From an uncultured Erythrobacter sp. (GTDB lineage Bacteria; Pseudomonadota; Alphaproteobacteria; Sphingomonadales; Sphingomonadaceae): 64,000 bases of DNA. A program made the translations under genes and the position numbers. Where the stretch lies: contig CAJXJR010000009.1 in NCBI GenBank assembly GCA_913055155.1, positions 62,001 through 126,000 on the forward strand, read 5' to 3'. The notes beneath the pieces were generated by a model that saw nothing but the letters and a program-made list of their open reading frames with translations, had not been told where the DNA came from and made no database searches. How positions within the stretch are numbered: position 1 is the stretch's first letter; every line of letters starts with the position of its first letter. Below, piece after piece: positions 33,707 to 43,119 of this stretch.

Positions 33707-36349
33707 ATGCAGCGCCAGAACCCTTACAGTGACCCCGTTGACACGCTGCTGCGCGCCTATGCCGTGCGCATCGACCAGGGCCTTGGCCAGGGTGAAGCGG
33801 AACAGCGCGCGGCAAGTTTCGGCCCAAATGCGATCGCGGCGGAAAGCCCCGCTTCCGCTGTTACCCTGCTGCTACATCAGTTTGCGAACCCGGTCGTCTA
33901 TCTGCTGACCGCTGCGGCCGTGCTGGCCTTTGCCTTCGGCCAGCGAGTGGAAGCCGCCGCGGTTATCGCGGTGCTGCTGATCAACACGGCAATCGGATAT
34001 GCCGCCGAAATGAAGGCAATCCGTTCGATGGAGGCGCTGCGGTCGCTCGGCCATCGCTCGGCCCGGGTCTTGCGCGACGGACGCCAGAAAGTGGTGCCGG
34101 CAGAACAGCTGGTGCCTGGCGACATCGTGCTTGTCGAAACGGGCGATCTGGTTTCGGCGGACCTGCGCATCGTCGAAGGCGCGAACCTGGCGGCAAATGA
34201 ATCGACCCTGACGGGGGAATCCGTTCCGGTCGAGAAATCCGCAGCGCCCGTTCCCCGGGACACCCGCCTGGCCGAGCGATCCAGCATGCTGTTCAAGGGA
34301 ACCGCGGTGACGCGCGGCACGGGCACGGGCCTTGTCGTTGGCACCGGGCACCAGACGGCGCTGGGCGAGATTACCGAGCTGGTAAAACAGGCAAGGTCAA
34401 CGCGCTCGCCGCTGGAGAAACGGCTGATCAAGGTGGCAGGCCAGCTCGTCTGGCTGACCATCATCATTGCCGCGCTGGTCGTCGTTGCAGGCCTGCTTCG
34501 CCAGGCCGACACGTTCCTTATGGTGACGACCGGCATTGCCCTGGCAGTGGCGGCCATTCCAGAGGGCTTGCCGGTCGTGGCCACCCTGGCCCTGGCACAG
34601 GGGATGTGGCGCATGGCCCGCCAGAACGCTCTTCTGCGACAGCTCTCCGCGGTCGAGACGTTCGGCTCGGTCACGCTGATCCTGACCGACAAGACCGGCA
34701 CGCTCACCGAGAACCGCATGGCGGTGGAAGCAATATGCCTGCCTGCCGCCGACCTCGCGCCCGCTAGTCACCAGGATGGCGCAATCGAGGATGCAGAGCA
34801 GCCGATGCTGCACGGCCTGCTGACGGTAGCCGCCTTGTGCAGTTCCAGCGAACTGGATGCAGACACCGGCGACGGGGTTGGCGATCCGCTGGAAATCGCC
34901 CTGATGCGCGCCGCCGCCAACGCCGGGCTGCCTCGCGAACAGCTCATCGCGCGCAACCCACAGGTCAAGCTGCATGGCTTTGCAGCCGAAGTGCGCATGA
35001 TGGCGACAGTGCATCGGCACGACGATGGTTTCCTCTTTGCGGTGAAGGGCGCTCCCGAAGTCGTTGTCGAGCATTGCACCAGGCTGCGCTACCTCGACCG
35101 GGACCTGGACCTGGATCCGCAATTGCGCGGGCAATGGCTGGAACTGGTATCGCAACTCGCCAGTGAAGGCATGCGGGTGATTGCCCTGGCGCGAAAGATT
35201 GCGCCCACTGCTGATGAAGACCCTTACGGCAACCTGGTCTTGCTTGGCCTTGTTGGCCTGCGCGACCCGGCCCGCGCGGACGTGGCAGAGGCGATCGCCG
35301 CGTGCCATGACGCCGGCATCCAGGTGGCAATCGTCACCGGTGATCACGCGGTGACCGCGGTCAACATCGGTCGCCAGGTCGGCCTGCCGGTCGACGGGCG
35401 CACGCCCGTGGAAGGCCATTCGCTGGCGCGGATGGATTTCGATGAGGACGCCCTGCGATCGACCACGGTATTTGCCAGGGTCAATCCCAGCGAGAAGCTG
35501 GCTCTGGTGAAAGCTTTCCAGGACGCCGGCCAGGTGGTGGCGATGACAGGAGACGGCGTGAACGATGCCCCCGCCTTGCGCCAGGCCGATATCGGGGTCG
35601 CCATGGGAAAGAGGGGCACCGACGTTGCCCGTGAGGCGGCCGACATGGTGCTGCTGGACGATGCCTTCAGTTCGATCGTTGCGGCCATTCGCGAAGGCCG
35701 CATCATTTTCGAGAATATCCGCCGTTTTGCCACCTACCTGCTGGCGTGCAATCTCAGCGAGGTGCTGGTCGTCGGCCTTGCCGTGCTGCTGGCCCTGCCC
35801 TTGCCAATCCTGCCGTTGCAGATCCTGTTCCTTAACCTGGTGACCGACGTGTTTCCCGCTTTTGCACTGGCAACCGCGAAGGGCGACAAGGCGATCATGA
35901 CGCGCCCGCCACGCCCTCCGGCCATGGCATTGCTGGGACTGCCCCAATGGCGTCGCATCATCTTGCATGGCCTTGCCCTGACAGGTGCCGTCTTCGCAGC
36001 CATGGCCATGGCAAGCCAGTGGCTCGCGCTGGCCGATGCAGAGCTTGTGACGGTCACCTTCCTCACGCTGGCGTTCTCGCAATTGTGGCACGTGTTCAAT
36101 TTGCGGCACCCTGATGCCGGTGTCTTACGCAACGAAATCACGCGCAGTGCCTGGGTCTGGGTGTCGATCGGATTTTGCAGCCTGCTGCTGTTGCTCGCGG
36201 TCTACCTGCCGCAATTGCGCATGGTGCTGGGCCTGGCGCTTCCGACCGCGGCCATGTGGACCCTGGCGATCCTTGCCAGCCTTGCACCATTGGCGCTTAT
36301 CCAGCTGGCGCAGGGTATCGTGCGCATGTCACGAAAGGCCGGGAATTGA
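33707..36349 (+). CDS. P2-type cation-transporting ATPase (Ca2+/Mn2+-like)
   Basis: 880-residue pump. The N-terminal domain is followed by about ten membrane segments. LTGESVPVEK is the actuator motif and DKTGTLTENR carries the phosphorylated Asp (Asp328). MTGDGVNDAPALRQADIGVAMG is the hinge. TM4 has VAAIPEGLP and TM6 NLVTDVFPAFALA, similar to the Ca2+-binding PEGL and NxxxD patterns of SERCA/PMR1-type pumps; the usual NLVTDGLPALALG is altered at two sites. Ca2+ or Mn2+ export is the family expectation, Mg2+ and Na+ remain possible. ATG at 33707; its TGA overlaps the next start. Confidence 0.88.
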   Translation: MQRQNPYSDPVDTLLRAYAVRIDQGLGQGEAEQRAASFGPNAIAAESPASAVTLLLHQFANPVVYLLTAAAVLAFAFGQRVEAAAVIAVLLINTAIGYAAEMKAIRSMEALRSLGHRSARVLRDGRQKVVPAEQLVPGDIVLVETGDLVSADLRIVEGANLAANESTLTGESVPVEKSAAPVPRDTRLAERSSMLFKGTAVTRGTGTGLVVGTGHQTALGEITELVKQARSTRSPLEKRLIKVAGQLVWLTIIIAALVVVAGLLRQADTFLMVTTGIALAVAAIPEGLPVVATLALAQGMWRMARQNALLRQLSAVETFGSVTLILTDKTGTLTENRMAVEAICLPAADLAPASHQDGAIEDAEQPMLHGLLTVAALCSSSELDADTGDGVGDPLEIALMRAAANAGLPREQLIARNPQVKLHGFAAEVRMMATVHRHDDGFLFAVKGAPEVVVEHCTRLRYLDRDLDLDPQLRGQWLELVSQLASEGMRVIALARKIAPTADEDPYGNLVLLGLVGLRDPARADVAEAIAACHDAGIQVAIVTGDHAVTAVNIGRQVGLPVDGRTPVEGHSLARMDFDEDALRSTTVFARVNPSEKLALVKAFQDAGQVVAMTGDGVNDAPALRQADIGVAMGKRGTDVAREAADMVLLDDAFSSIVAAIREGRIIFENIRRFATYLLACNLSEVLVVGLAVLLALPLPILPLQILFLNLVTDVFPAFALATAKGDKAIMTRPPRPPAMALLGLPQWRRIILHGLALTGAVFAAMAMASQWLALADAELVTVTFLTLAFSQLWHVFNLRHPDAGVLRNEITRSAWVWVSIGFCSLLLLLAVYLPQLRMVLGLALPTAAMWTLAILASLAPLALIQLAQGIVRMSRKAGN

Positions 36350-37356
36350 TCGCGATCCTCCTGCCCTGGCTCCAGTTTTTCGTCTGCGCGATGCTGATCG
36401 GTTTCGCGGGGCACAAGCTGACCCGCTATGCCGGTGTTATCTCACGGCGGACCGGCCTGCCCAGTTCCTGGATCGGCCTGGTCCTGCTCTCGACCGCGAC
36501 GTCGCTGCCCGAACTGTTCACCGGCATCAGTTCCGTCACCTTGTTCGACGCACCGGACATCGCGATGGGGGACGCGCTGGGCAGCTGCATCCTCAACCTG
36601 GCCCTGCTGGTGGCGCTGGATGCCCTGAGCCGCGATGAATCGATCTATTGCCGGATCAACCAGAGCCACGTGCTGACGGCAGGCTTCGGCGTGATCCTGA
36701 TCGGCATCGTCGGCCTGACGATCCTGACCGCCGGAACGATCGTGGGCCGTGCCATCTACCATTTCAGCGCCTACACGCCGCTGATCATCCTCTTGTACTT
36801 CGTCGCCATGAGGGCGACTTTCATGCACGAGCGCCGCCTCGCGATCACCGCACCCGCAGGGGATGATGCCGATCCCCTCACCCTCCGGCAAGCAATGGTG
36901 CGATACCTGGCAGCCGCGATCGTGGTGGCTATTGCCGGCAGCCTGCTGCCTTCCGCCGGCTTGCAGATTGCCGCCGTAACCGGTTGGCAAGCAAGCTTCG
37001 TCGGCACGCTGTTTATCGCGATGGCAACCTCGCTGCCCGAATTCGTGGTGATCGTCAGCGCCCTGCGTCGCAACTCGGCAGACATGGCAATCGCCGCCCT
37101 GCTGGGCAGCAACCTGTTCGACATCCTGGTGATCGCGCTGGACGATCTCGCCTACACCAAGGGCAGCATCTTCGCAGCCGTCTCTCCCGCAAATGCAGCC
37201 TCGGCGCTGGCCGCCGTCATCATGAACGGCATTTTCGTCGTGGCCCTGCTCTACCAACCGCGCAACCGCCTGTTCGGAACGATCGGCTGGACAAGCATGT
37301 CATTGGCCTCGGTCTATTTCGTCAGCGCCTATTTCATCTACCTCTATGGTGCCTGA
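36346..37356 (+). CDS. CaCA-family Na+/Ca2+ or H+/Ca2+ exchanger
   Basis: 336 residues, about ten membrane segments in two inverted halves. The two alpha-repeats are STATSLPELFTGISSV...GDALGSCILNL (about residues 48-85) and AMATSLPEFVVIVSAL...AALLGSNLFDI (about 224-261); the acidic residue of 'SxPE' is kept in both. In the first, GSC replaces the usual GSN. These carriers exchange Ca2+ against Na+ or H+. Start is TTG at 36346, overlapping the ATPase stop (TTGA), so expression follows the pump. It ends the cation-transport run. Confidence 0.85.
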   Translation: MIAILLPWLQFFVCAMLIGFAGHKLTRYAGVISRRTGLPSSWIGLVLLSTATSLPELFTGISSVTLFDAPDIAMGDALGSCILNLALLVALDALSRDESIYCRINQSHVLTAGFGVILIGIVGLTILTAGTIVGRAIYHFSAYTPLIILLYFVAMRATFMHERRLAITAPAGDDADPLTLRQAMVRYLAAAIVVAIAGSLLPSAGLQIAAVTGWQASFVGTLFIAMATSLPEFVVIVSALRRNSADMAIAALLGSNLFDILVIALDDLAYTKGSIFAAVSPANAASALAAVIMNGIFVVALLYQPRNRLFGTIGWTSMSLASVYFVSAYFIYLYGA

Positions 37357-37502
37357 CCGTGGATGGCGGCGCGCATGCCACCACAGGTCGCTTCCGGCAG
37401 GAGGAGTTGGCACCGCAGACAATCCGGGCTTCAGGCGCAACACGCCTTGCCCCGGATTCCACAGAGGCCCGAATCCATTTTTCGCAAGCCAAGAGCAAAA
37501 TC

Positions 37503-37519
37503 CCGCCCTATGGGGGCGG
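37503..37519 (-). terminator. Hairpin with T-run on the minus strand, no minus-strand gene upstream
   Basis: CCGCCC (37503-37508) pairs perfectly with GGGCGG (37514-37519). Read on the minus strand the stem is followed by GATTTTG, a short T-run. In plus orientation no T-run follows. The 263-base gap 37357-37619 otherwise contains no recognisable gene. It may end transcription of the exchanger or an antisense transcript; this is inference. Confidence 0.35.
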
Positions 37520-37619
37520 CAAGCACGCAAACTCGATTGCCTTGGCATGCTATACGCAAAGAGCGCGTTCGTCATTCGCGGCGAACTGGCGTGCCCCCCT
37601 TCGATATTAGGCCACTGCC

Positions 37620-39431
37620 ATGAATTTCCCTGACCTTCCCTCCAGCCTCGAGGCTGCCCTTGCCGAGCGTGGATACGCCACGGCGACTCCGGTGCAGGCC
37701 GAAGTCATGCAAGCCGATGCTGCGGGGCGAGACCTGGTCGTTTCCGCCCAGACCGGTTCGGGCAAGACTATCGCCTTCGGCCTTGCCATGGCGCAGGAAC
37801 TGCTGGGCGACAGCGAAAGCATGCCTTTTGCGGAACAGCCGCTGGCCCTTATCGTCGCGCCAACCCGCGAACTGGCCCTGCAGGTCAGCCGCGAGTTGGG
37901 CTGGCTCTACGCCAAGGCTGGCGGGCGCATTGCCACCTGCGTTGGTGGAATGAACCCTCAGCAGGAACGCAAGGCGCTGCGCTCTGGTGCAACCATCGTG
38001 GTTGGCACTCCCGGCAGGCTGCGTGACCACCTTGAGCGCGGCGCGCTAGACCTGTCAGGACTGAAAGTCGTGGTACTCGACGAAGCGGACGAAATGCTCG
38101 ACATGGGCTTTCGTGAAGAGCTGGAGGAAATCCTCGATGCAACGCCGGAATCGCGCCGGACGCTGCTGTTCTCGGCCACGATGCCGCGCCCGATCGAGGC
38201 CCTTGCCCGTCGATACCAGCGCGACGCCCTGCGTATCGCCACGATCAGCGAAGGGCGCGGCCATGGCGACATTTCCTACCAGGCCGTCACGGTTTCTCCA
38301 CCGGAGATCGAGAACGCGGTGGTCAATCTGCTGCGCTATCATGAGGCGGAAACCGCCATCCTGTTCTGCGCGACGCGCGAAAAGGTGCGCCACCTGCATG
38401 CCACCTTGCAGGAACGCGGCTTTGCCGTGGTGGCCCTGTCGGGCGAACATTCCCAGTCGGAACGCAACCAGGCGCTGCAAGCCCTGCGCGACAGACGTGC
38501 GCGGGTGTGCGTCGCCACCGATGTGGCCGCACGCGGGATCGACCTGCCAACGCTGAGCCTCGTCATTCACGTCGAAATCCCGCGCGATGCAGAGACTCTC
38601 CAGCACCGATCGGGACGCACAGGCCGCGCCGGAAAAAAAGGCACCGCGGTGCTGATCGTGCCCTTTTCCAGGCGCAAGCGCGTGGAATCGATGCTGCGCC
38701 ATGCGAAGATCACCGCAGAATGGATCGATGCGCCCGACCGCGATGCCATCAAGACCAGAGACCGCAAGCGACTGCTCGAAAAGCTGCTGGAACCCGTCGA
38801 AATAGACGAAGGCGACCGCGAACTGGCCCAACGCCTGCTGGCCGAGCGCACACCGGAGCAGATCGCCGCGATGCTGGTGCAAGCCCACCGAGCCAGCATG
38901 CCCGAACCCGAAGATCTGATCGCCAACACGCCGGAGGCCCGGCGCGCGGCGCAGAAGGAGCGCCACCGTCCTGGCTTCGAGGACACCGTCTGGTTCCGCA
39001 TGGCGCTGGGCCGACGCCAGAATGCAGACCCGCGCTGGATCCTGCCGCTGCTGTGCCGACGCGGGCATATCACCCGTAACGAGATCGGTGCCATCCGGAT
39101 TGGGCCTGACGAAACCTATTTCCAGATCCCGCGCCAGATCGCCGGGAAGTTTGCCGATGCGGCTGCGCGATCAGCCCAGGCCGATGGTGACGAGGAGCCC
39201 GTTGTGATCGAACTGTCCGACACCGGGCCGCGCGATGTTGCCCGCGGCAATCGCAAGCGTTTCCCTGCGCGCCGCAATGCGGACACACCGCGGGTGAAAG
39301 CACGGCCCGCGCACCGCAAGTCTGACAAGACAGAAGGGAAGAAGAGTGGCAAATCCGGCAAGCCATTCAAGGGCAAGCCGAAAGGCGGCGCGAGGGGAAA
39401 GCGCGCCGCACCAAAGGACAGGCGCGGCTAA
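37620..39431 (+). CDS. DEAD-box RNA helicase with DbpA-like C-terminal domain (DeaD/CsdA type)
   Basis: 603 residues. The helicase core has the Q-motif glutamine in ATPVQAEVM, AQTGSGKT (about residues 42-49), PTRELA, TPGRLRDH, VLDEADEML, SATMP, ATDVAARGID and HRSGRTGRAG. Residues about 445-520 (FRMALGRRQNADPRWILPLLCRRGHI ... IGAIRIGPDETYFQIP) are a DbpA/DeaD RNA-binding fold, which targets rRNA or structured RNA. The last ~70 residues are Lys/Arg-rich and disordered. ATG at 37620. It follows the cation-transport genes at a distance of 263 bases. Likely helps ribosome biogenesis or cold growth. Confidence 0.92.
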   Translation: MNFPDLPSSLEAALAERGYATATPVQAEVMQADAAGRDLVVSAQTGSGKTIAFGLAMAQELLGDSESMPFAEQPLALIVAPTRELALQVSRELGWLYAKAGGRIATCVGGMNPQQERKALRSGATIVVGTPGRLRDHLERGALDLSGLKVVVLDEADEMLDMGFREELEEILDATPESRRTLLFSATMPRPIEALARRYQRDALRIATISEGRGHGDISYQAVTVSPPEIENAVVNLLRYHEAETAILFCATREKVRHLHATLQERGFAVVALSGEHSQSERNQALQALRDRRARVCVATDVAARGIDLPTLSLVIHVEIPRDAETLQHRSGRTGRAGKKGTAVLIVPFSRRKRVESMLRHAKITAEWIDAPDRDAIKTRDRKRLLEKLLEPVEIDEGDRELAQRLLAERTPEQIAAMLVQAHRASMPEPEDLIANTPEARRAAQKERHRPGFEDTVWFRMALGRRQNADPRWILPLLCRRGHITRNEIGAIRIGPDETYFQIPRQIAGKFADAAARSAQADGDEEPVVIELSDTGPRDVARGNRKRFPARRNADTPRVKARPAHRKSDKTEGKKSGKSGKPFKGKPKGGARGKRAAPKDRRG

Positions 39432-39451
39432 CCGATCACATTCCAAGGGGA

Positions 39452-39528
39452 TGGTAGCGGAGGAGGGACTCGAACCCCCGACACGCGGATTATGATTCCG
39501 CTGCTCTAACCACCTGAGCTACTCCGCC
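39452..39528 (-). tRNA. tRNA-Met (CAT), elongator type
   Basis: 77 bases including an encoded CCA. On the minus strand the acceptor GGCGGAG pairs with CTCCGCT. The D-arm GCTCAGGTGGTTAGAGC, the anticodon arm GCGGA-ATCATAA-TCCGC and the T-arm GGGGGTTCGAGTCCCTC follow in order. The anticodon is CAT. The body resembles alphaproteobacterial elongator tRNA-Met and differs from initiator (which has C1-A72 and the GGG/CCC stem) and from tRNA-Ile2. It is transcribed opposite the helicase gene that ends 20 bases away. Confidence 0.93.
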
Positions 39529-39626
39529 ATCCGGCAAGCCTGCGTGCGCCGAATGGGCGGCAGGCGAGGCGCGCATTTAGGTCCGCTTTTCTCTCCGGTC
39601 AACCTGCCAATTTACCCCGCCACAAA

Positions 39627-40292
39627 TCAGTCGGCAGAGGCAGCTGCCGCCTTGTTCATGCGCAGCACCTTGGCCGCCAGCCCGCGATTGAGCGCGGCAT
39701 CGAAGGCACGCTTCAATTCGGGCACGCCGGCGGTGAACTGGGCCAGGCCATCGCGGTCGAACTTGGCCATCCGCAGGTCGTTGGTAACACGCACGGTGGC
39801 CGAGGCGTTTTCGCCGGTAAGCAGGCTCATTTCCCCCAGGAAATCGCCGGCGCCGCATACGCCCACGATCTTGCCCTCGTGCTCGATCGCGGCAGCACCT
39901 GCGGCGATGTAGATCAGCGGCGGATTGGCCTGTCCCTGCGTCATCAGCACTTCGTCGGGCCCGGCATCGCGCCATTGCATCAGGCCCAGCAGGCGGCGCT
40001 GGTGATCGGGTTCCTGCACTTCCAGCACGCCTTCCAGCAACTCACGCTCTTCCGCGCTGAGGTGGTGCGCGCGCGTGCGCAGCACCAGCCGGACGAGTTG
40101 CACCGCGTTGACGATGACGAAGGCGATCACGAGCAGGTTGCCGACTGTCCCCAGCCCGACCAGTAGCACGACAGCCAGCGCGGCCAGCCCGGCGACAAGC
40201 GCCACGATGCGCAACCAGCGCATGGACGTCATGGCCATGGCCGCCACCAGCAGCCCGCCTGCAGTCAACGCGGCGATCTCAGAGTAACCCAT
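39627..40292 (-). CDS. Membrane protein with cyclic-nucleotide-binding domain
   Basis: 221 residues. Two or three hydrophobic segments (about residues 5-65) precede a cNMP-binding jelly roll (about 80-205). The cNMP pattern is recognisable as YIAAGAAAIEHEGKIVGVCGAGDFLGEMSLLTGENASATVRV; the phosphate-binding cassette 'GExxLL...R-A-x' is partly matched (GEMSLLTGENASATV) but the Arg is replaced by Ala. The layout resembles Popeye-domain proteins. The role is not known. Start is ATG at 40292. It lies between tRNA-Met and the 2'-5' ligase-like gene. Confidence 0.75.
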   Translation of the reverse strand: MGYSEIAALTAGGLLVAAMAMTSMRWLRIVALVAGLAALAVVLLVGLGTVGNLLVIAFVIVNAVQLVRLVLRTRAHHLSAEERELLEGVLEVQEPDHQRRLLGLMQWRDAGPDEVLMTQGQANPPLIYIAAGAAAIEHEGKIVGVCGAGDFLGEMSLLTGENASATVRVTNDLRMAKFDRDGLAQFTAGVPELKRAFDAALNRGLAAKVLRMNKAAAASAD

Positions 40293-40324
40293 GACAGTTC
40301 CCCCTGCCGGAAAGCTTTGCCGGT

Positions 40325-40858
40325 TCAGCGCCTATTGTGCCCGCGAAAGGCGAATTTACCAAGACGTTCCCAAGGACCACCGAGGTAGGCATGCAGGCCC
40401 AGCCCGGTAAAGCCGAAATCGCGCGGCTGCACGCGCGGGGCAAGCTCTGCCTGCAGTGCCTTGGCTTCCTCTATGCTCACCTTGTTCTGCACGGTCACAT
40501 GCAGGCGCGGCTTGTGCTCGTCCTGCGGGGTCAGCATGCCGTGGAAACGGTCTGCCATCTGCTGCCACAGGTCGATCATCCCTTCGCTTTCCAGTTGCAG
40601 CGCAGTGCCCTTGCCCAGCTTCATCACGCCGACCAGCCGCGCGGGCACCGGCGGGTTGTCGCGCACCAGTTCCTTCAGGCAATCGCGCACTTCGCCTTCT
40701 GCACTGGGCGGCAAGGCGTGGAACAGCGTGACGTGGGCTTTCAGGAAATTGCGTTCGGGCGGGAAATGGTCCTGCCGCAGCTGGTTGGCCCAGCTGAACA
40801 GGTCCGGCGGCATCTCGGCAGTGACGATAAGGGGGGCCGGGGCGCGGTCCCCGCTCAC
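40325..40858 (-). CDS. 2'-5' RNA ligase/phosphodiesterase-like protein (2H family)
   Basis: 177 residues of the 2H phosphoesterase fold. The two HxT/HxV-type motifs are HVTLFH (about residues 42-47) and HVTVQN (about 119-124), the catalytic signature of LigT/ThpR-like enzymes. Their natural substrates are unclear; they act on 2',3'-cyclic phosphates or 2'-5' bonds. Start is GTG at 40858, overlapping the stop of mltG (ATGTGA), so it is coupled to the acpP-fabF-mltG unit. Confidence 0.78.
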   Translation of the reverse strand: MSGDRAPAPLIVTAEMPPDLFSWANQLRQDHFPPERNFLKAHVTLFHALPPSAEGEVRDCLKELVRDNPPVPARLVGVMKLGKGTALQLESEGMIDLWQQMADRFHGMLTPQDEHKPRLHVTVQNKVSIEEAKALQAELAPRVQPRDFGFTGLGLHAYLGGPWERLGKFAFRGHNRR

Positions 40859-41826
40859 ATCTCGCCCCGCTCTCGGCGCAGGGCGAACCAGCGTTCGACC
40901 GCCTCGTTATGTTCCTGCAGCGTGGCGTTGAACTCGTGCCCGCCGGAACCGTCGGCGACCATGAAGATGGCGTCGGTCTGCGCCGGATTGAGCACCGCCT
41001 CTATGCTGGCGCGGCCCGGATTGGTGATCGGCCCCGCTGGCAGACCCGCCATCTGGTAGGTGTTGTAGTCGTTGATATCGGCGATCTCCGACTGGCGGAT
41101 CCGCCGCCCCAGCGGGCGCCCACGGGTGATCGGATAGATGATTGTCGGGTCCGCCTGCAGGAAGATGCCCTGGCGGATGCGGTTGGAATAGAGCCCGGCG
41201 ACCATGCGCCGTTCTTCCGGCACGCCGGTTTCCTTTTCCACGATGGAGGCCAGGATCACCGCTTCCTGCGGCGTGGTCGCCACGGTGCGGTCCGTGCGAC
41301 GCGGCCACAGTTCGGCAATCGTCTCGTCCATGGCGCGCTGCATCCGGGCGAGCACGGCCACGCGCTCTTCCCCGCGTTCGAAGTCATAGCTTTCGGGCAG
41401 CACGCTGCCTTCCTCGGGCACGGGGATTTCGCCCACCAGCAGCGGCTCTGCCATCAGGATATCGTGCACGATCACCGAAGGCGTGCCTTCGGGGATGGTG
41501 ATGAAACGGCGGATCACGTCGCCGTGCTGGAACAGGTCGAGGATGCCGGCATTGCTGATGCCCGGCGGCAGCAGGAATTCGCCTGCCTTGATCGGATCGC
41601 TGCTGCCCAGCACCCTTGCCCGCAGCAGGAAGGCATCGGCAGAGGCGATGTGGCCCTCTTCCGCCAGTTGCTCCGCCACCGAGGTCAAAGTTGCGCCCGA
41701 AGGCACGATGAAGGCGGTCTCCTCCTCCACCTGCGCCGTGCCGTACCAGCCCAGCGCGAACCAGCCGCCCACGACTGCCACCGCCAGGATTCCCAGCGCG
41801 ACGACAGCCGCCAGCAGCTTTTTCAT
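40855..41826 (-). CDS. mltG: Endolytic murein transglycosylase MltG
   Basis: 323-residue inner-membrane enzyme with one N-terminal anchor (about residues 4-27) and a periplasmic LysM-like plus YceG-type catalytic domain. The catalytic Glu is in ASIVEKETGVPEERR (about residue 200). It cuts nascent glycan strands and sets their length. The sequence FLQADPTIIYPITRGR and YNTYQMAGLPAGPITNPG are conserved in the family. It follows fabF by 13 bases, as usual in many proteobacteria. Confidence 0.93.
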   Translation of the reverse strand: MKKLLAAVVALGILAVAVVGGWFALGWYGTAQVEEETAFIVPSGATLTSVAEQLAEEGHIASADAFLLRARVLGSSDPIKAGEFLLPPGISNAGILDLFQHGDVIRRFITIPEGTPSVIVHDILMAEPLLVGEIPVPEEGSVLPESYDFERGEERVAVLARMQRAMDETIAELWPRRTDRTVATTPQEAVILASIVEKETGVPEERRMVAGLYSNRIRQGIFLQADPTIIYPITRGRPLGRRIRQSEIADINDYNTYQMAGLPAGPITNPGRASIEAVLNPAQTDAIFMVADGSGGHEFNATLQEHNEAVERWFALRRERGEM

Positions 41827-41839
41827 GGTGCCTGTACTC

Positions 41840-43102
41840 CTAGTCCTCGACGCGCTTCATCACCAGCGAGGCATTTGTGCCACCAAAGCCGAAGCTGTTG
41901 TTGAGCACCGCCTTCACCTCGCGCTGCTTTGCAGTGAGCGGAACCAGGTCGACACCTTCGGTGCCCTCGTCCGGGTTCTGCAGGTTGAGCGTGGGCGGCA
42001 CCACCTGGTCGCGCATGGCGAGGATGCAGAAGATGCTCTCCACCGCGCCTGCGCCGCCCAGCAGGTGGCCAATGGCGCTCTTGGTGCTGCTCATCGAGGC
42101 GCCGCCAAGGTCGTCGCCCAGCACGCGCTTGACCGCGGCCAGTTCGATGGTGTCGGCCATGGTCGAGGTGCCGTGGGCGTTGACGTAGTCGATATCCGAC
42201 CCCTCGAGCCCGGCCTTCTTCAGCGCCATGCGCATGGCGTTTTCCGCGCCCTTGCCTTCGGGGTGCGGCGCGGTGACGTGATAGGCATCGCCCGACAGGC
42301 CATAGCCCACCACTTCGGCATAGATCGTCGCGCCGCGCGCCTTGGCGTGCTCGTACTCTTCCAGCACCACCACGCCGGCGCCCTCGCCCATGACGAAGCC
42401 CTGGCGGTCCTTGTCGTAGGGGCGGCTGGCTTCGGTCGGGCGATCGTTGAAAGCTGTGTTGAGCGCGCGGGCCTGGGCGAAACCGGCAATGCCGATGGGG
42501 CAGATGGTCGCCTCTGCGCCGCCTGCCAGCATGATATCGGCATCGTCGTCGCGGATCATGCGCGCGGCATCGCCGATGGAGTGCGCACCGGTGGAGCACG
42601 CCGTCACCACGGCATGGTTCGGGCCCATCAGGCCGTACTTGATCGAAACCTGGCCGCTGATCAGGTTGATCAGGCGCCCGTGCACGAAGTGGGGCGAGAC
42701 ACGGCCCGGCCCGCGCTCGTGCAGGTTCACCGATTCCAGCTCGATACCCGGCAGGCCGCCGATACCCGAACCGATCGAGCAGCCGGCGCGCAGCTTCAGC
42801 TCGTCGCTCATCTCGGTCAGGCCGGCATCCTCGATCGCCTGCCCCGCAGCATCGATGCCATAGATGATGAACGGATCGACCTGGCGTTGCACCTTGCTGT
42901 CCACCCGCTTGTCGGGGTCGAATCCCCAGGGGTGGTCAGCCGGTTTCACTTCGCCTGCGATGGTGCACTTCTGCCCCTCGGTATCGAAGCGGGTGATCGT
43001 GCCGATCCCGCTTTCGCTGGCCAGCAGGTTCTTCCAGGTGGTCTCCACGTCGCCACCCAGCGGGGTTACGAGGCCAAGGCCGGTTACGACAACGCGCCGC
43101 AT
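41840..43102 (-). CDS. fabF: 3-oxoacyl-ACP synthase II
   Basis: 420-residue condensing enzyme for fatty acid elongation. It opens RRVVVTGLGLVTPLGG. The catalytic Cys is in TACSTGAHSIGDAARM (about residue 169), and the two His in VNAHGTSTMADTIEL (about residue 309) and KSAIGHLLGGAGAV (about residue 346). ATG at 43102 follows GGAG; a TTG five codons upstream is possible. A hairpin with T-rich tail lies between acpP and this gene. Confidence 0.95.
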   Translation of the reverse strand: MRRVVVTGLGLVTPLGGDVETTWKNLLASESGIGTITRFDTEGQKCTIAGEVKPADHPWGFDPDKRVDSKVQRQVDPFIIYGIDAAGQAIEDAGLTEMSDELKLRAGCSIGSGIGGLPGIELESVNLHERGPGRVSPHFVHGRLINLISGQVSIKYGLMGPNHAVVTACSTGAHSIGDAARMIRDDDADIMLAGGAEATICPIGIAGFAQARALNTAFNDRPTEASRPYDKDRQGFVMGEGAGVVVLEEYEHAKARGATIYAEVVGYGLSGDAYHVTAPHPEGKGAENAMRMALKKAGLEGSDIDYVNAHGTSTMADTIELAAVKRVLGDDLGGASMSSTKSAIGHLLGGAGAVESIFCILAMRDQVVPPTLNLQNPDEGTEGVDLVPLTAKQREVKAVLNNSFGFGGTNASLVMKRVED

Positions 43103-43119
43103 AATCTTTCTCCGCAATC

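Noticed and set aside
39452-39528. tRNA-Ile2 (CAU with lysidine) rather than tRNA-Met
   Set aside because: The body matches the elongator tRNA-Met layout of alphaproteobacteria; Ile2 has a different acceptor and T-arm.
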